From the NCBI RefSeq assembly GCF_000253295.1, contig NC_015717.1, positions 310,001 through 374,000 on the forward strand: DNA of 64,000 bases, written 5' to 3'. The DNA is from Hyphomicrobium sp. MC1. Lineage in GTDB: Bacteria > Pseudomonadota > Alphaproteobacteria > Rhizobiales > Hyphomicrobiaceae. The position numbers and the translations under genes are program-made. This document shows positions 16,990-25,845 of this stretch, piece after piece (the first letter of the stretch is position 1; each line of letters opens with the position of its first letter). The notes beneath the pieces were generated by a model. It had not been told where the DNA came from and did no database searches. It saw only the letters and a program-made list of their open reading frames with translations.

Positions 16990-18117
16990 ATGGCGGGCGC
17001 GCAATCCATCATGCTTGCCGCAGGGGGAACGGGCGGGCATTTGTTCCCGGCATTCGCCTTGGCCGAAGAGCTGAAGCGCCGCGGCGTCGTCGTCGATCTG
17101 ATGACGGACATGCGCGGCGATCGTTATGGCGGTGGTTTTCCGGCGCGCGATATTTATCAAGTGCCGTCGGCGACGCTGGCGTCGCGGTCTCCTGGCGATA
17201 TCGCGAAGACCGCGCTGATGCTGGCGCGCGGTACGAGGGCGGCGTATTCGATCCTCGGCCGCGTAAAGCCTGCAGCCATCATTGGCTTCGGGGGCTATCC
17301 GACATATCCGCCGCTTGTTGCGGCGCGGCTGCGCGGAATTCCGACTGCCATTCATGAGCAGAATGCTGTGCTCGGGCGCGCCAACAAGCTGTTAGCGAAA
17401 CGCGTCACGGCAATTGCGACGTCATTCGAGCGCACGAAGTTTCTGGAAGGCAAGCTCGCCGAAAAAGCGGTGCTGACCGGAAATCCAGTGCGCCAAGCGG
17501 TCATGGATGCCGCGACGCGCCCTTATGAAGCGCCAGCCGGGGAGGGCGTGATCCGCCTTCTGATTTTCGGCGGCAGCCAGGGCGCGCGGTTTTTCTCAGA
17601 TACTGTCCCGCTCGCGCTTTTTGCACTTCCCGATCACATCCGGGGGCGGTTGCGTGTGGTGCAGCAAGCGCGCGAAGAGGATATCGAGCGCGTCAACGAT
17701 GCCTATTCGGAGGCGAATATTAGCGCCGAAATTGCGTCGTTTTTCGCCGATCTCCCGGCTCGGATGGCGGCCGCGCATCTCGTCATCGGGCGGGCGGGTG
17801 CTTCCACGGTTGCGGAATTGACGGTGATGGGGCGGCCCTCCATCCTGGTGCCGTTGCCGCACGCGCTCGACAACGATCAGCTTAACAATGCGCGCCGCTT
17901 GGCGGAATCGGGTGGGGCGTGGTGCATCGAACAGCGCAACCTGTCGCCGGAACGCCTCGCTGATGAACTGGAAAAGCTCCTGATTGCGCCTGACGCCCTT
18001 GCGGCGGCAGCGAAGGCCGCTAAAACCGCTGGACGCCCCGATGCCGTCCGGAATTTGGCCGATTTTACGCTGGCTTTAGCAGAAGGGCGTAAAACAGGTA
18101 CGGGGCGTGACCATTGA
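16990..18117 (+). CDS. murG: UDP-GlcNAc:lipid I GlcNAc transferase MurG
   Basis: 375-residue peripheral GT-B enzyme that turns lipid I into lipid II on the cytoplasmic face. Seen: AAGGTGGHLFPAFALAEEL (G-loop 1), GFGGYPTYPP, HEQNAVLGRANK, GGSQGARFF (G-loop 3) and the donor-site GRAGASTVAELT. ATG is preceded by AAGAGG. It lies 10 bases after ftsW. The 56-base stretch from its stop to the preferred murC ATG contains the ribosome binding site for murC. Confidence 0.95.
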   Translation: MAGAQSIMLAAGGTGGHLFPAFALAEELKRRGVVVDLMTDMRGDRYGGGFPARDIYQVPSATLASRSPGDIAKTALMLARGTRAAYSILGRVKPAAIIGFGGYPTYPPLVAARLRGIPTAIHEQNAVLGRANKLLAKRVTAIATSFERTKFLEGKLAEKAVLTGNPVRQAVMDAATRPYEAPAGEGVIRLLIFGGSQGARFFSDTVPLALFALPDHIRGRLRVVQQAREEDIERVNDAYSEANISAEIASFFADLPARMAAAHLVIGRAGASTVAELTVMGRPSILVPLPHALDNDQLNNARRLAESGGAWCIEQRNLSPERLADELEKLLIAPDALAAAAKAAKTAGRPDAVRNLADFTLALAEGRKTGTGRDH

Positions 18118-18173
18118 GGGATCTGCATTTCGTCGAACCGCGCGAGATAGAGACAGCGAGGAAGCTTCCGGCC

Positions 18174-19610
18174 ATGCAAATGCCGCGCGACATCGGACCT
18201 TTCCACATCATCGGCATCGGTGGCATCGGCATGAGCGCGATTGCCGAAATTCTGGTCGCCAAAGGATACACCGTTCAGGGTTCCGATCAGAAAGAAAGCG
18301 CCAACGTCAAACGCCTGCGCTCGAAGGGCATTCGCGTTTTCGTCGGCCATGATCCGGTGAACCTCATCGGCGCGCGGTACGTCGTGATTTCAACGGCGGT
18401 GAAAGCGCTCAATCCGGAATTGGTCGCGGCGCGTCAGAAGGGCCTGACGATCATCCGCCGCGCTGAAATTCTCGCCGAGCTGATGCGGCTCTATTCGACG
18501 ATCTCGGTGACGGGCACGCACGGCAAGACGACAACGACGTCGCTGCTCTCGCACATCTTCACGGAAGCGGGCGAAGAGCCAACCGTTATCACGGGCGGTA
18601 TCATCAACGCCTGGGGCTCGAATGCGCGGCTCGGCCAGGGCAAGTGGATGATCGTCGAAGCGGACGAGAGCGATGGCACGTTCACGCGGTTGCCGACGGA
18701 AATCGGCATCGTGACGAACATCGATCCGGAGCATCTCGATTACTTCGGCTCGGTCGAAGCGATGCACCGCGAATACGAAGCCTTTCTGCGCAACATTCCG
18801 TTCTTTGGACTGACGGTTGTCTGCATCGATCATCCCGTCGTGCGGGAGATGGTGCAGCGGCTGAACCTGCGCGCCGATGGCCGCCGCCTGCTGACGTACG
18901 GACAGAGCGAGGATGCCGATCTTCGGCTGACGGGCGTCCGCATCGTCGGCAACACGACCTATTTCGATGCGAGCCTGGCGGCGCGGGTCAAAGGCGGCGC
19001 GCGCGTGTTGCAGGATTGGTCGGTGCCGGTGCCCGGCGCGCACAACGCACTCAATGCGCTGGCCGCAATTGCGGTTTCGACGCACGCCGGATTGTCCGAT
19101 GCCAAGATCAAGGCGGCGATGGCCGGTTTCTCCGGCGTGAAGCGCCGCTTCCAGTTCACCGGCGAATGGAACGACGTGACGATTTACGACGACTACGGCC
19201 ACCATCCGGCGGAAATCGCGGCGGTGTTGGCAGCAGCGCGCGGCGGCACGAAAGGTCGCGTGATCGCGGTCGTTGAACCGCATCGCTACACGCGCGTGCG
19301 CGACCTGATGGACGAGTTCGCGCAATGCTTCAAGGACGCCGACAGCGTGATCGTGGCGCCGCTCTATACCGCTGGCGAAAACCCGATCGAAGGTGTCGAC
19401 AGTCGCGCGCTCGCCGAGCGGATCAGAACCATGGGTGGCCGTCCGGCCGAAGCTGTCGACGATCCGGCACTTATCGCGCCCGCGATCAAGCGACTGGCGC
19501 GGCCGGGCGATCTCGTCATTTGCCTCGGTGCCGGTAATTCGACCGAGTGGGCAAATGCTTTGCCGGCGTGGCTGGCGGAAGAACCGAAGCGTACCGGGAG
19601 CGCGGGGTGA
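18174..19610 (+). CDS. murC: UDP-N-acetylmuramate:L-alanine ligase MurC
   Basis: 478 residues. Adds the first stem-peptide residue. Domain order: N-terminal Rossmann fold (HIIGIGGIGMSAIAE), ATP domain with GTHGKTTTTSLL, then VNMR-equivalent regions and DDYGHHPAEI. The ATG at 18174 gives the normal family N terminus and has GAGGAAG upstream; a TTG at 18114 overlapping the murG stop would add 20 unusual residues and is the alternative. The stop shares its last base with the murB ATG (TGATG). Confidence 0.94.
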   Translation: MQMPRDIGPFHIIGIGGIGMSAIAEILVAKGYTVQGSDQKESANVKRLRSKGIRVFVGHDPVNLIGARYVVISTAVKALNPELVAARQKGLTIIRRAEILAELMRLYSTISVTGTHGKTTTTSLLSHIFTEAGEEPTVITGGIINAWGSNARLGQGKWMIVEADESDGTFTRLPTEIGIVTNIDPEHLDYFGSVEAMHREYEAFLRNIPFFGLTVVCIDHPVVREMVQRLNLRADGRRLLTYGQSEDADLRLTGVRIVGNTTYFDASLAARVKGGARVLQDWSVPVPGAHNALNALAAIAVSTHAGLSDAKIKAAMAGFSGVKRRFQFTGEWNDVTIYDDYGHHPAEIAAVLAAARGGTKGRVIAVVEPHRYTRVRDLMDEFAQCFKDADSVIVAPLYTAGENPIEGVDSRALAERIRTMGGRPAEAVDDPALIAPAIKRLARPGDLVICLGAGNSTEWANALPAWLAEEPKRTGSAG

Positions 19611-20578
19611 TGTTCACGGACATCACGGATGACCTCAAGGCCGCGATGCCGGAGCTCAAGGGCAGGCTGAGCGCGAATGCGTCTTTAGCGGATGTCACGT
19701 GGTTTCGGGTCGGCGGTCCGGCGCAGGTGCTGTTCATGCCTGCCGACGAAGCCGACCTTGCGTATTTCCTGAAGCATCGGCCGAGCGATGTACCGGTGCA
19801 GGTCATCGGGCTCGGCTCGAACCTGCTCGTCCGCGATGGGGGAGTGCCGGGTATTGTCATCCGGCTCGGGCGCGGGTTTTCCGAAATCGCCGTCGAAGAC
19901 GGGCATCGGCTGCGCGTCGGCACGGCAGTTCCCGACGTGAAGGTCGCGCGGGCGGCGGCGGATGCGGGCATTCGCGGGCTCGCGTTCTATCGCGGCATTC
20001 CGGGGTCCATCGGCGGCGCGCTGCGTATGAATGCGGGGGCGCACGGGCGCGAGACGAAAGATTGTCTGATCAGCGCGCGTGCGGTTGATCCAAGCGGCAC
20101 CGTTCATGTGTTGTCGCTCGCCGACATGGGCTTCACCTATCGTCATTCCGGTATTCCGAAAGACTGGATTTTCACAGAAGCGACGTATGCGGGTGAGCCC
20201 GGCGATCCGGCTGAAATCCTGAAAGAGATGGATGAGGTCGCGGAATATCGCGAGAAGAACCAGCCGATCAAGGAACGCACTGGCGGCTCGACGTTCAAGA
20301 ACCCGCCCGGTCATAGTGCTTGGAAACTTGTCGATCAGGCGGGATGCCGTGGGCTTCGCGTCGGTGGTGCGAAGGTTTCGGAGATGCACTGCAATTTTCT
20401 GATCAACGACAATCAAGCGAGCGGCGAAGACGTCGAGACTCTCGGTGAGACGGTTAGGGCGCGCGTTCGCGAGACGGCCGGCATTACGCTCGACTGGGAG
20501 ATCATTCGTCTCGGTATTCCCAAACCCGGCCGTCCGGTCGGGGAAGCGCTGGCCGCCGAGCGCGCCGACCAAAACTAA
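19610..20578 (+). CDS. murB: UDP-N-acetylenolpyruvoylglucosamine reductase MurB
   Basis: 322-residue FAD enzyme that completes UDP-MurNAc. Seen: TWFRVGGPAQVLF, GLGSNLLVRDGGVPG (FAD binding), YRGIPGSIGGALRMNAGAHG (split: GIPGSIGGALRMNAGA), and GGSTFKNPPGHSAWKLVDQAG carrying the catalytic serine of the type I enzyme (split: STFKNPPGHSAW). Start coupled to murC by TGATG; a GTG one codon earlier is equally possible. Confidence 0.94.
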   Translation: MFTDITDDLKAAMPELKGRLSANASLADVTWFRVGGPAQVLFMPADEADLAYFLKHRPSDVPVQVIGLGSNLLVRDGGVPGIVIRLGRGFSEIAVEDGHRLRVGTAVPDVKVARAAADAGIRGLAFYRGIPGSIGGALRMNAGAHGRETKDCLISARAVDPSGTVHVLSLADMGFTYRHSGIPKDWIFTEATYAGEPGDPAEILKEMDEVAEYREKNQPIKERTGGSTFKNPPGHSAWKLVDQAGCRGLRVGGAKVSEMHCNFLINDNQASGEDVETLGETVRARVRETAGITLDWEIIRLGIPKPGRPVGEALAAERADQN

Positions 20579-20617
20579 TTCACAGCACATGATTTTCAAT
20601 CTGCAAGCGAGCCAGAC

Positions 20618-21571
20618 ATGAACACACTCGGCCCGGTTCCGAAGCGTACGCGCAATCACGTCGCTGTTCTGAAGGGTGGCCTTTCGGCTGAGCGCGAGGT
20701 GAGCCTCAATTCCGGTGCGGCGGTTGGGGAGGCGCTGCTGCAGAGCGGCTACGCGGTGACCGAGATCGACGTCGATCGCGATCTTGGAAGCCGGTTGCAG
20801 GAACTGAAGCCCGACGTCTGCTTCAATGCGCTGCACGGCAAGTTCGGGGAGGACGGCTGCGTGCAGGGCGTGCTGGAGCTGCTCGGCATTCCTTACACGC
20901 ACTCCGGCGTTCTGGCGTCGGCGCTCGCCATGCACAAGGAGCGGGCGAAGGACATCATGAAGCTCGCGGGCGTTGCCGTTGCTGATGCCACTCTGGTGAC
21001 GCGTGGCGAGGCGCTGGAGAAGCATGTCATGGCGCCCCCTTATGTGGTGAAGCCGGTGACGGAGGGGTCGAGCGTCGGCGTCGTAATCGTGCCGCCCGGC
21101 GCCGAGCGGCCGCCGAACTCGATCGCTGCGGGTGGTCCGCTCGATCAGATCGTGATGGTCGAGCGTTATGTGGCAGGGCGCGAGTTGACCTGCGCCGTCA
21201 TTGGCAACTTTGTGACGGATATCATTGAAATTGTGCCGCTTCGTGGCCTCGCGTTCTACGATTATGAGGCCAAATACGCACCCGGCGGCTCGAAGCACGA
21301 ACTGCCCGCGAAACTTTTACCAGATGTTTACCAGACACTCCGTTCCTTAACGTTAAGGGCGCATCAGGCTTTGGGCTGTCGCGGCGTATCGCGGGCCGAC
21401 TTTCGCTACGACGACACGGCCGGTGGAACGGGCGAGCTGATCTGCCTCGAAGTCAACACTCAGCCGGGCATGACGGGGACATCCCTGGTGCCCGAGCTGG
21501 CGGGTTATGCCGGGTGGTCGTTCAGTGACCTAGTCCGGTGGATGGTCGAGGACGCGAGTTGCAACAGGTAG
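20618..21571 (+). CDS. ddl: D-alanine:D-alanine ligase
   Basis: 317-residue ATP-grasp enzyme that makes the D-Ala-D-Ala dipeptide used by MurF. Seen: VLKGGLSAEREVSLNSG at the N terminus, ALHGKFGEDGCVQG, the Walker-like loop region PVTEGSSVGV, and C-terminal EVNTQPGMTGTSLVPE. The stretch 21316-21358 is odd for this gene: three TTA leucine codons and a pair of TTTAC repeats, treated separately as a possible promoter for ftsQA. Overlaps ftsQ by 34 bases. Confidence 0.95.
   Translation: MNTLGPVPKRTRNHVAVLKGGLSAEREVSLNSGAAVGEALLQSGYAVTEIDVDRDLGSRLQELKPDVCFNALHGKFGEDGCVQGVLELLGIPYTHSGVLASALAMHKERAKDIMKLAGVAVADATLVTRGEALEKHVMAPPYVVKPVTEGSSVGVVIVPPGAERPPNSIAAGGPLDQIVMVERYVAGRELTCAVIGNFVTDIIEIVPLRGLAFYDYEAKYAPGGSKHELPAKLLPDVYQTLRSLTLRAHQALGCRGVSRADFRYDDTAGGTGELICLEVNTQPGMTGTSLVPELAGYAGWSFSDLVRWMVEDASCNR
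21316..21358 (+). promoter_or_regulatory. Candidate CtrA-like site inside ddl, upstream of ftsQA
   Basis: TTTAC at 21316 and again at 21327 gives TTTA-N7-TTTAC, one mismatch per half-site from the CtrA consensus TTAA-N7-TTAAC. Fifteen bases later comes the perfect 14-base palindrome CCTTAACGTTAAGG (21345-21358). The region is coding and uses three TTA codons within 14 codons. In Caulobacter, CtrA is known to control the ftsQA promoter. Site identity here is inference. Confidence 0.35.
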
Positions 21572-22566
21572 AGAGCAAGCATCGGTTCTGGTGGCGGGCT
21601 GCACATGATGCGCCAACGCCGGAACCGGAGGCTGCTCAATGGGTGCCGCCTTCGCCCGAGGCGACGCCGACGACCCGCGGGCGCAGCTCCGCTGTTACGA
21701 TCTCCAAGCGCGTGACGACCAAACTTCAAATTCCGCGTGGCGAACGTCGCCTGAGACGTACGCGTCGCGGACGGCGGTGGGTGATGCCTTCGACAGTTGC
21801 CGCGCTGGTCGCGGCTGTCGCCGGCGTGGCGGCCTATACGCTGCCGCTCGATAAGCTCATGGCCTTCGATTTCTCCGACAAAACTGACAGTCTGATGATC
21901 GCGGCCGGTTTCGGCATCGATCAGGTCAACCTCTCCGGCCAGCATTTCACATCCGATTCCGACGTGTACGACGCCTTGGACCTCACCAACGTAAAAACAT
22001 TCGCAGCTTTCGATTCTGACGCCGCCATGAAGCGGATCGAGCGCATTCCGTGGGTTGATACCGTGCAGCTCACCCGCATTTATCCGGGAACGCTCGATAT
22101 CGTCATTCATGAGCGTGCACCGGCATTTGTGTGGACGCGCAGCGAGACAAACTATCTGGTCGATGCGACGGGGCGGGCGCTTGGGCCGATGCCGACCGCC
22201 AGCACATGGAAATTGCCGCGCGTGGTCGGTGAGGGCGCCGACAGCGAAGCGATGCTGATGCTCTCAGCCCTTCATCTGGTTCCCAAGATCGAGCGGCAGT
22301 ACGCCTATGGCGAGCGTGTTGCCGAGCGACGGTGGCGGATCGTCTTGCGGAACGGCACGGCGCTCGACCTCGCCGCCGATCGCGAGATCGAAGGTTTGCA
22401 GGAAATCGCCAATACGCCGGCGGTCCAGGCAGCCTTGACGGGCGCGCCGATGATCGTCGACGTGCGCACGCCGGGCCGGATCGCGATGCGGCCGGCAACA
22501 TCATCTGCGCGGACGGCATCTCTCAGAAGCTCCGGGACGACAGCGGTCGCCTCGGCGCAACAGTAG
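21538..22566 (+). CDS. ftsQ: Cell division protein FtsQ
   Basis: 342-residue bitopic membrane protein linking early and late divisome proteins. A basic, proline-rich cytoplasmic tail of about 80 residues is followed by one membrane helix (TVAALVAAVAGVAAYTLPL, about 84-102), a POTRA domain (FGIDQVNLSG to about residue 195, with IPWVDTVQLTRIYPGTLDI) and the FtsQ beta domain. Starts at GTG inside ddl; the first residues are therefore uncertain. Followed 9 bases later by ftsA. Confidence 0.92.
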   Translation: MDGRGRELQQVESKHRFWWRAAHDAPTPEPEAAQWVPPSPEATPTTRGRSSAVTISKRVTTKLQIPRGERRLRRTRRGRRWVMPSTVAALVAAVAGVAAYTLPLDKLMAFDFSDKTDSLMIAAGFGIDQVNLSGQHFTSDSDVYDALDLTNVKTFAAFDSDAAMKRIERIPWVDTVQLTRIYPGTLDIVIHERAPAFVWTRSETNYLVDATGRALGPMPTASTWKLPRVVGEGADSEAMLMLSALHLVPKIERQYAYGERVAERRWRIVLRNGTALDLAADREIEGLQEIANTPAVQAALTGAPMIVDVRTPGRIAMRPATSSARTASLRSSGTTAVASAQQ

Positions 22567-22575
22567 GGGGCTGGC

Positions 22576-23832
22576 ATGGCGGAGCGGCGCACCTACAAGA
22601 CTTTCGGGCTTCTCGATATCGGCACCAGCAAGACTGTTGCCGCCGTCGTTGTCGCCGAGTACGTGGCCGGAATGGCGATGCCGTCGTTGCGGCTCGCGGG
22701 TCTTGGCATGCAGCGTTCGAAAGGCGTCAAAGCCGGCGTTTTGACGGATCTCGATGAAGCGGAAGGTGTCGTTCGCGGCGTCATCAGCCAAGCGGAGCGC
22801 GCGGCCGGAACGTCGGTCGGCGGCTTTACGCTGTCTGTATCGGCGGGGCGGATTTCATCGGTTCATTGCACGGCGCGTGCGGATATCGAAACCGGCAGCG
22901 TGCGGGAAGAAGATCTGGCGCGGCTGATGTCAGCGGGCGAGAGCTACGCTGAGCGCAACGGCCGAACGCTGCTCCATCTCAACCACCTGGGCTATGAGGT
23001 CGACGGGGCGCACGGTGTCCGCGATCCGCTCGGTCTTTCGGCGCGACGTATCTCGGCCGGGCTGCACGCCGTGACGGCGGATGAAGCGCCGCTGCGTAAT
23101 CTGATGGTTCTGATCGACCGGTGCTATGCGAGTTGCGATGCGCTCGTCGCGTCGCCTTATGCAAGTGCGCTCGCTGCTACAACGCTAGAAGAGCGGCAAT
23201 TCGGTGTGACATGCATCGATTTCGGCGCCGGAACGACGTCGATGACGCTCTTCGCAGACGGGCGCTTTACGGGCATCGACGTGATCCCGGTCGGCAGCCA
23301 ACATATCACCTACGATATTGCGAAGGCGTTGCAGACGCCACTTGCGGAAGCCGAGCGAATCAAAACGCTTTATGGCACACTCCTCAACGCCCAGTCAGAC
23401 GAGCATGAGTCGTTCTCCTATCCGATCGCCGGAGAGGAGGATGACGGCAGCTACGAAACAACGAAAGCGCGGCTAACGGATATCATCCGGCCGCGCGTGC
23501 AGCAGATCCTGGGGCTTGTGCGCGAGCGCTTAGCGCTGAACGCCGCGAGCCGCTACGTGGGAGACAAGATCGTACTGACGGGCGGGGCCAGCCAACTCAC
23601 CGGATTGCCGGGATTCGTCGCGGATACGTTCGGACGTTCGGTCCGGCTCGGCCGGCCGATGGATCTGCACGGTCTTGCCGCAAGTCTCTCAGGGCCGCAG
23701 CTCGCGACGCTTTCCGGTCTTGCGATCGTGGCGGCGCGCGGAGACGGCGAACTCAACATGGCGCGCGGTCGCAAGACCGTGACGCAAGGATATCTCGGTC
23801 GCGTCGGAACGTGGCTTAAAGGCGGGTTTTAA
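22576..23832 (+). CDS. ftsA: Cell division protein FtsA
   Basis: 418-residue actin-fold protein that tethers FtsZ to the membrane. Seen: phosphate 1 loop GLLDIGTSKTVAAVVVAE (about 11-28), the FtsA-specific 1C domain with VGGFTLSVSAGRI, phosphate 2 region CIDFGAGTTSMTLF (about 214-227) and GGASQLTGLPGF. The C-terminal GRVGTWLKGGF is the amphipathic membrane-targeting helix. Directly downstream of ftsQ. Confidence 0.95.
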   Translation: MAERRTYKTFGLLDIGTSKTVAAVVVAEYVAGMAMPSLRLAGLGMQRSKGVKAGVLTDLDEAEGVVRGVISQAERAAGTSVGGFTLSVSAGRISSVHCTARADIETGSVREEDLARLMSAGESYAERNGRTLLHLNHLGYEVDGAHGVRDPLGLSARRISAGLHAVTADEAPLRNLMVLIDRCYASCDALVASPYASALAATTLEERQFGVTCIDFGAGTTSMTLFADGRFTGIDVIPVGSQHITYDIAKALQTPLAEAERIKTLYGTLLNAQSDEHESFSYPIAGEEDDGSYETTKARLTDIIRPRVQQILGLVRERLALNAASRYVGDKIVLTGGASQLTGLPGFVADTFGRSVRLGRPMDLHGLAASLSGPQLATLSGLAIVAARGDGELNMARGRKTVTQGYLGRVGTWLKGGF

Positions 23833-23928
23833 AGACGTGTCGAAGACAGAAATGAGATCGTCGAAGCAGGCGGCGTTGGCGGCAGAAACAGTCGTGCCGA
23901 ACGCCCAACTATCATTCTCGGGGACGCC

Positions 23929-25473
23929 ATGAGCATCAAGCTGCAACTGCCGAAGCTGGTCGACGCCAAGCCTCGGATCACCGTCATCGGCGTCGGCGGC
24001 GCGGGCTGCAATGCCGTCAACAACATGATTGCCGCCGGGCTTCAAGGCGTGCAGTTCGTGGTTGCGAACACGGATGCGCAATCGCTCGATGCTTCGAGTG
24101 CGGAACATCGTATTCAGCTCGGCATCAATCTGACCGAAGGGCTCGGCGCAGGCGCCAAGCCGGAGATCGGCGAAGCTGCGGCGGAAGAAGCGCTCGAAGA
24201 GCTTCGTACGCATATTGCAGGCGCGCACATGGTGTTCATCGCGGCCGGTATGGGCGGCGGCACCGGCACGGGCGCGGCATCCGTCATCGCGCGAATCGCG
24301 CGGGAGCTTGGGGCGCTGACGGTCGGCGTCGTCTGCAAGCCGTTCCAATTCGAAGGCGCGCGGCGCATGCGCATTGCGGAGGCGGGTGTCGAAAACCTGC
24401 GCCATCTCGTCGATACGCTGATCGTCATTCCGAACCAGAACCTGTTCCGGATTGCCAATGAGCGGACGACGTTTGCGGAAGCCTTCGTTCTAGCCGACCA
24501 GGTGCTCTATTCGGGCGTTGCCTGCATCGTCGAGCTTGTTCTCAAGGAAGGCCTTATCAATCTCGATTTCGCAGACGTCCGCACAATTATGAGCGGCATG
24601 GGTACGGCAATGATGGGCACGGGCGAAGCGACCGGCGAACAGCGCGCCATTCTCGCAGCGGAAGAAGCCATTGCCAATCCGCTGCTCGATGATGTGACGC
24701 TGCGCGGCGCCAAGGGATTGCTGCTGTCGATCTCGGGCGGCCGCGACATGACGCTCTATGAGGTTGATGAGGCAGCGAGCCGCATCCGTCAGGAGGTCGA
24801 TCACGATGCCAACATCATCGTTGGTGCGACATTCGATGAGCAGCTCGGCGATCGTCTTCGCGTCTCGATTGTTGCATCGGGTATGGATCACCGGATGGCC
24901 GAACGCATGATGGCGCAGCAGGCGCAGGGTCACGGTCAGGGCACGTACGCTCCTCAGGCGCAGCAGCAGGCTGCGGAGATGTCGCAGCAGCATCCGGCGC
25001 CACAGCAGCAGGTGGAACGCAGCGCCGTGCTCCCCGCACCTCCGGGCGACCTGCAGCGGCGTCTTGCTGAAGCTTTGCAGGCGCCGACGGCTGCAGCGCC
25101 GCAGAATTTTTCTGAGCCTATCCACAGAGAACAACCTCGTGGTGGCCGCGACAGCTGGGTTGCCCCAGGAAATGTTATGATCGAGGACGGGCTGGAAAAT
25201 TTTCCTCCCCTGTCCGGGAGTGCATTGTTACGGACCCCGCCCCTTCCGGCCGACGCTCCGGTGCAAAATTACGATCATCGATTCGAGCCGCAGGCCCCGA
25301 CGGAGATCCAGCGTGGCGGGCGCCGGGTGCCGGGCATCGAGGAATTTCCTCCGCAGGCTCAGAAGGAATGGAATGCGCGTCAGAATGGCGCTCCGCGGAC
25401 CCACAGCAGAGATGCAGAAGAGCAAAGAAAACCGGGCCTTTTGGGACGTTTTGCCGGTTTAGGCCGGAGATAA
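23929..25473 (+). CDS. ftsZ: Cell division protein FtsZ
   Basis: 514-residue tubulin-like GTPase that forms the division ring. Globular GTPase and C-terminal domains occupy about 1-330: GVGGAGCNAVNNMI, the tubulin signature GGGTGTG (about 109-115) and the T7 loop region NLDFADVRTIM. A long glutamine- and proline-rich linker follows (about 325-455), typical of alphaproteobacteria. VPGIEEFPPQAQKEW near 465-479 is the conserved tail peptide that binds FtsA and other partners, and a basic GLLGRFAGLGRR ends the protein. The 96-base gap after ftsA may hold a further promoter. Confidence 0.96.
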   Translation: MSIKLQLPKLVDAKPRITVIGVGGAGCNAVNNMIAAGLQGVQFVVANTDAQSLDASSAEHRIQLGINLTEGLGAGAKPEIGEAAAEEALEELRTHIAGAHMVFIAAGMGGGTGTGAASVIARIARELGALTVGVVCKPFQFEGARRMRIAEAGVENLRHLVDTLIVIPNQNLFRIANERTTFAEAFVLADQVLYSGVACIVELVLKEGLINLDFADVRTIMSGMGTAMMGTGEATGEQRAILAAEEAIANPLLDDVTLRGAKGLLLSISGGRDMTLYEVDEAASRIRQEVDHDANIIVGATFDEQLGDRLRVSIVASGMDHRMAERMMAQQAQGHGQGTYAPQAQQQAAEMSQQHPAPQQQVERSAVLPAPPGDLQRRLAEALQAPTAAAPQNFSEPIHREQPRGGRDSWVAPGNVMIEDGLENFPPLSGSALLRTPPLPADAPVQNYDHRFEPQAPTEIQRGGRRVPGIEEFPPQAQKEWNARQNGAPRTHSRDAEEQRKPGLLGRFAGLGRR

Positions 25474-25845
25474 TCGGCGGTATACGGAATAGAATTTCTC
25501 GCCGCCACATTTCCGGCTTCGAACGTGATAGAAAGGTGGCGAGAGAGTGCGATTTTTCGGGTGAAGAACGCGGTCAAAATGCGGCTGCATCAGGTCTCGG
25601 GAAACGTCAAGAATGGTTGCTAAAGCGTAACACAATGTAAGAAAGCGTGATTTGTCGGTGTTTAGCGAAGCAGTTAGCTTTTGTGCATCGACCACTTGTG
25701 ATGAGCCTTTGATCAGAGCGGACGCGGCCAAAATAAGGCTGGAACGAGCTGATAGAATCAGAAGGACTTCAAGGTAGGTCAGGGGGTGGTTGGCCGCATA
25801 TGCTGGGGAGCAGCGGTCCGCCAAGAGAATGAGGGACGGCGCTGT
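25474..25845 (+). other. Gene-free stretch between ftsZ and lpxC
   Basis: 372 bases, AT-richer than its neighbours, so a promoter for lpxC is likely here, but I cannot point to a convincing -35/-10 pair. Near its start CTCGCC and GTGGCGAG (about 25499-25549) can form an imperfect stem that may end the ftsZ transcript. GAGGGACG near 25830 is the probable lpxC ribosome binding site. No supported small gene. Confidence 0.4.

Noticed and set aside
18114..18173. TTG start for murC overlapping the murG stop
   Set aside because: Adds 20 residues not typical of MurC; the ATG at 18174 has a good GAGGAAG site. Kept as an alternative only.
19685..21298. 537-residue minus-strand ORF opposite murB and ddl
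   Set aside because: Antisense shadow across two well-identified genes.
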